A DNA stretch of 8,331 nucleotides from Deltaproteobacteria bacterium (GTDB lineage: Bacteria > Desulfobacterota > DSM-4660 > Desulfatiglandales > Desulfatiglandaceae), in NCBI GenBank assembly GCA_021159825.1, contig JAGHDR010000414.1:1-8331 (forward strand), read 5' to 3'. The notes beneath the pieces were generated by a model, which was not told where the DNA came from, searched no databases, and saw nothing but the letters and a program-made list of their open reading frames with translations. Below are positions 6,774 through 8,331 of this stretch, piece after piece. The number at the start of each line of letters is the position of its first letter. Positions within the stretch are counted from its first letter, which is position 1. A program made the position numbers and the translations under genes.

Positions 6774-7628
6774 TTGCAGCGTGAAAGACGTTTTCCGAAA
6801 ATCTGGATCTGGTTGGCATTTATCTGTTTTGCTCTGGTGTTGCTTTCCTCAAATGCCAGTCAGCACAGCAGTTGGAACTCAGCTGAACAACTGGTTGTTG
6901 AGGGTACAACGCCAATTCAGAGTTTTTTCAGGCAGACCGTAAAACTGCTGGTGGACCTCTGGGAAGATTATTTCCATCTGGTCGATGTTCAGCAGGAAAA
7001 CCGGCGTTTAAAGCTGGCGTTGGATTCCCTTAAACGGGAAAATGCTCTTTACAGGGAACGGGTGGCCACCCATGAGCGCCTATCCGATCTTCTGAAGTTT
7101 AAGGAAGCGGTTAGTCGGCCGGCCGTTGCCGCTCAGGTCGTGGGTCTGGATCCCACAGGGTGGTTTCAGTCTGTTGTTATCAACAAGGGGATGAAGTCGG
7201 GAATTACCCTGGATATGCCTGTGGTTAATGCTTCCGGCGTTGTGGGCCGAATCGTTTCCGTCTCCCCGCACTATGCCAAGGTGCTGTTGGTTATCGACCA
7301 GAACAGTGCGGTTGACTGCCTCGTGCAGCGATCCCGTGATCGGGGAATGGTCAAGGGTCAGTCAGCCCGGGTTTGTCGACTGGATTACATGGTCAAGTCC
7401 GGTGATGTGAAGGAAGGGGATGTGGTGATCACATCGGGATTGGGACGGATATTCCCAAAAGGTCTTCCCGTTGGAACCATCTCTAATGTAGAAGAAGGGG
7501 AGGGGACGCTTTTCAAGGAAATAGAAGTGACGCCTGCTGCGGATTTTTCCAAATTGGAGGAGGTTCTGGTTATTCTGCAGGCGCCGAGCGAAGAACGCAA
7601 AAAAGAGCCAGACCCTTCAATGGACTAA
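6774..7628 (+). CDS. mreC: rod shape-determining protein MreC
   Basis: MreC is a bitopic periplasmic scaffold that activates PBP2-RodA and links them to MreB and MreD. The 284-aa protein has a basic cytoplasmic tail (MQRERRFPK), one TM helix (about 11-27), and a coiled-coil dimerisation segment (about 68-105, with QQENRRLKLALDSLKREN). The family's two beta-barrel domains follow (about 115-268, with GWFQSVVINKGMKSGI, VVGRIVSVSPHYAKVLLVID and GDVVITSGLGRIFPKGLPVG). A charged tail ends the protein. The start is TTG at 6774: an in-frame TAG lies at 6768-6770, so nothing further upstream is possible. This start gives the basic tail plus TM layout typical of the family, and later starts would remove it. 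The ribosome-binding site is poor, with only a G-rich stretch upstream. Confidence 0.97.
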   Translation: MQRERRFPKIWIWLAFICFALVLLSSNASQHSSWNSAEQLVVEGTTPIQSFFRQTVKLLVDLWEDYFHLVDVQQENRRLKLALDSLKRENALYRERVATHERLSDLLKFKEAVSRPAVAAQVVGLDPTGWFQSVVINKGMKSGITLDMPVVNASGVVGRIVSVSPHYAKVLLVIDQNSAVDCLVQRSRDRGMVKGQSARVCRLDYMVKSGDVKEGDVVITSGLGRIFPKGLPVGTISNVEEGEGTLFKEIEVTPAADFSKLEEVLVILQAPSEERKKEPDPSMD

Positions 7629-7629
7629 A

Positions 7630-7644
7630 GCAGATTACATCTGC
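7630..7644 (+). other. short hairpin directly after the mreC stop
   Basis: GCAGAT (7630-7635) and ATCTGC (7639-7644) form a perfect 6-bp stem with a 3-nt loop, one base after the mreC stop, followed by AAGTTTT. It resembles a weak intrinsic terminator or an mRNA-stabilising hairpin. The short stem and interrupted T-run make efficient termination unlikely inside an operon. Confidence 0.4.
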
Positions 7645-7648
7645 AAGT

Positions 7649-7703
7649 TTTCAGTAGTCAGTTTTCAGTGTGCAGTCTGTTGCCATTACTGACAACTGAC
7701 AAC
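7649..7703. repeat. heptad (NNNCAGT) repeats in inverted orientation
   Basis: From 7649 four consecutive 7-bp units end in CAGT: TTTCAGT, AGTCAGT, TTTCAGT and GTGCAGT (7649-7676). After an 11-bp interval the complementary orientation appears as ACTGACA twice, then AC (7688-7703). As a whole, 7654-7669 and 7688-7703 are a 16-bp inverted repeat with 14 matches around an 18-bp loop, so the transcript can fold into a long hairpin. The composition is unlike the coding DNA on either side. It resembles the short CAGTTGTCAGT-type repeats seen dispersed between genes in some environmental bacteria; that comparison is from memory. No terminal repeats of a transposon or target duplication are evident. 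Confidence 0.75.
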
Positions 7704-7710
7704 TTTGTTT

Positions 7711-7717
7711 GAGAGGA
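7711..7717 (+). promoter_or_regulatory. strong Shine-Dalgarno-like site upstream of mreD
   Basis: GAGAGGA (7711-7717) is the best ribosome-binding sequence in the mreC-mreD gap. It is 43 bp before the mreD ATG, which is too far to serve it. It stands 7 nt before an in-frame GTT codon at 7725. Either mreD starts at a non-standard codon, or this site is a leftover of an earlier start. Confidence 0.4.
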
Positions 7718-7760
7718 CTGCGCCGTTAAAACTTCAGGAAACAGGCCGATAGGCGTCTAT

Positions 7761-8252
7761 ATGTGGGCATGGGTGGGTGGCGGAATCGCAACCCTCTTAA
7801 CCGGTATCTGGGGTAATCCATGGGGGCTGGATTTTTTTGACCTGGATTTTCTAACGATTCTGACGGCATATCTCTTCCTGGCATTCGGCCGGATAGGGGC
7901 GGGTGTTTTCGCGCTGGGCCAGGGTTTTCTGATTGATGTTTTTTCAGGGGGATTGCATGGTCTGTTTTCTGCCGCCTACCTGAGTGTGTTTTTTGTGATC
8001 CTTGTGGGGTCTCGGTTTTTTAATCTTTTAAGCCCGAAAGGGCAGATCATTATTGTTGCGCTTTCGGTCCTGTTGAAAAATGCCATGCTGTTAATCCTTC
8101 TTCGCATTTTTTCCCAGGATGTCATTTATTCAAAAACACTTCTGTTGGTTTCCTTTGTCTCCATCGGTGTTACCGGTTTGGCCGCGCCACTTTTTTTTCA
8201 ATTGTTCAACCATTTGCGAGGGATTCCCGAAAAGATGGAAGAACAAGGGTGA
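7761..8252 (+). CDS. mreD: rod shape-determining protein MreD
   Basis: MreD is a small polytopic inner-membrane protein that binds MreC and modulates the PBP2-RodA elongation complex. The 163-aa product is very hydrophobic with about five membrane segments (roughly 5-19, 28-48, 66-86, 94-115 and 124-147). It carries the family signature GFLIDVFSGG (55-64, with the conserved Asp and Ser-Gly) between the second and third. The C-terminus is short and charged. The ATG at 7761 is the first standard start after an in-frame TGA at 7710-7712, but its Shine-Dalgarno is only a weak AGG. An extension from GTT at 7725 would add 12 residues (VKTSGNRPIGVY) and has a better ribosome-binding site. The next gene begins 7 bp after the stop. 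Confidence 0.92.
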   Translation: MWAWVGGGIATLLTGIWGNPWGLDFFDLDFLTILTAYLFLAFGRIGAGVFALGQGFLIDVFSGGLHGLFSAAYLSVFFVILVGSRFFNLLSPKGQIIIVALSVLLKNAMLLILLRIFSQDVIYSKTLLLVSFVSIGVTGLAAPLFFQLFNHLRGIPEKMEEQG

Positions 8253-8259
8253 AGAAACC

Positions 8260-8331
8260 TTGAAAGCATCAAATTTTGATCCTGTGTCTCAGGATGTTTT
8301 TGCAAAACAGCTGAAAATCGCTGTGCTATTC
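8260..8331 (+). CDS. mrdA: probable penicillin-binding protein 2, N-terminal fragment
   Basis: Only the first 24 codons lie in the window. From TTG at 8260 the frame reads (M)KASNFDPVSQDVFAKQLK and then a hydrophobic IAVLF at the edge. This is the pattern expected at the start of PBP2, where a short cytoplasmic tail leads into a single TM anchor. PBP2 is the transpeptidase of the elongation complex, and mrdA follows mreD in many Gram-negative mre operons. AAGGGTGA, overlapping the mreD stop, supplies a Shine-Dalgarno about 8-9 nt before the TTG. There is no ATG or GTG in frame nearby. The identity rests mainly on position and the N-terminal pattern; another membrane protein is possible. Confidence 0.65.
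   Translation, partial: MKASNFDPVSQDVFAKQLKIAVLF

Noticed and set aside
6748..6942. 64-codon open frame overlapping the mreC start
   Set aside because: It is in a different frame from mreC, has no recognisable domain, and overlaps the clearly homologous MreC N-terminus.
7649..7703. Short CRISPR array as an explanation for the heptad repeats
   Set aside because: Units are 7 bp, contiguous and inverted, with no spacers of regular length and no cas genes.

Overview
The window is ordinary bacterial core chromosome. It carries two conserved housekeeping clusters transcribed away from each other from one intergenic region, plus a degraded acetyltransferase gene at the left edge. Base composition is near 50% GC. 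The gene content, the jag linker and the MnmE and YidC sequence style suggest a Gram-negative deltaproteobacterium (Desulfobacterota, perhaps Desulfobacterales). That placement is inference from remembered family sequences and was not searched.

Minus-strand cluster, read right to left from about 5290: rpmH (ribosomal protein L34), rnpA (RNase P protein), yidD, yidC (inner-membrane insertase), jag/khpB (KH-R3H RNA-binding protein) and mnmE (tRNA wobble-uridine GTPase). This is the classic rpmH cluster. rpmH is 44 codons and its stop codon directly abuts the rnpA ATG. A strong sigma70-type promoter (TTGACA, 18 bp, TATATT) lies just upstream of rpmH. dnaA, the usual divergent neighbour in many bacteria, is absent here and mreB takes its place. 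Downstream of mnmE (1-333) is a remnant of a GNAT-family acetyltransferase of the kind found in DUF1778/GNAT toxin-antitoxin pairs. It has a frameshift and an internal deletion, and it lacks its N-terminus and any antitoxin gene.

Plus-strand cluster, from 5601: mreB, mreC, mreD and the first 24 codons of a probable mrdA (PBP2). This is the rod-shape elongasome operon. MreB filaments, the MreC and MreD membrane proteins and PBP2 together direct lateral wall synthesis. mreC and the probable mrdA both appear to use TTG starts.

Non-coding parts: the 378-bp rpmH/mreB region (5223-5600) holds the rpmH promoter, a 9-bp direct repeat abutting its -35, a 7-bp inverted repeat, a weaker candidate mreB promoter, a leader stem-loop and an imperfect 17-bp repeat at 24-bp spacing. 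The 132-bp mreC-mreD gap contains a small hairpin and arrays of 7-bp units (NNNCAGT) in inverted orientation, which look like a dispersed intergenic repeat. The 138-bp mreB-mreC gap has a candidate internal promoter. I see no CRISPR, tRNA, rRNA, prophage or intact mobile element, and no convincing new multi-gene system. The oddities are the toxin-like pseudogene, the heptad repeat inside the mre operon and the architecture of the divergent regulatory region.
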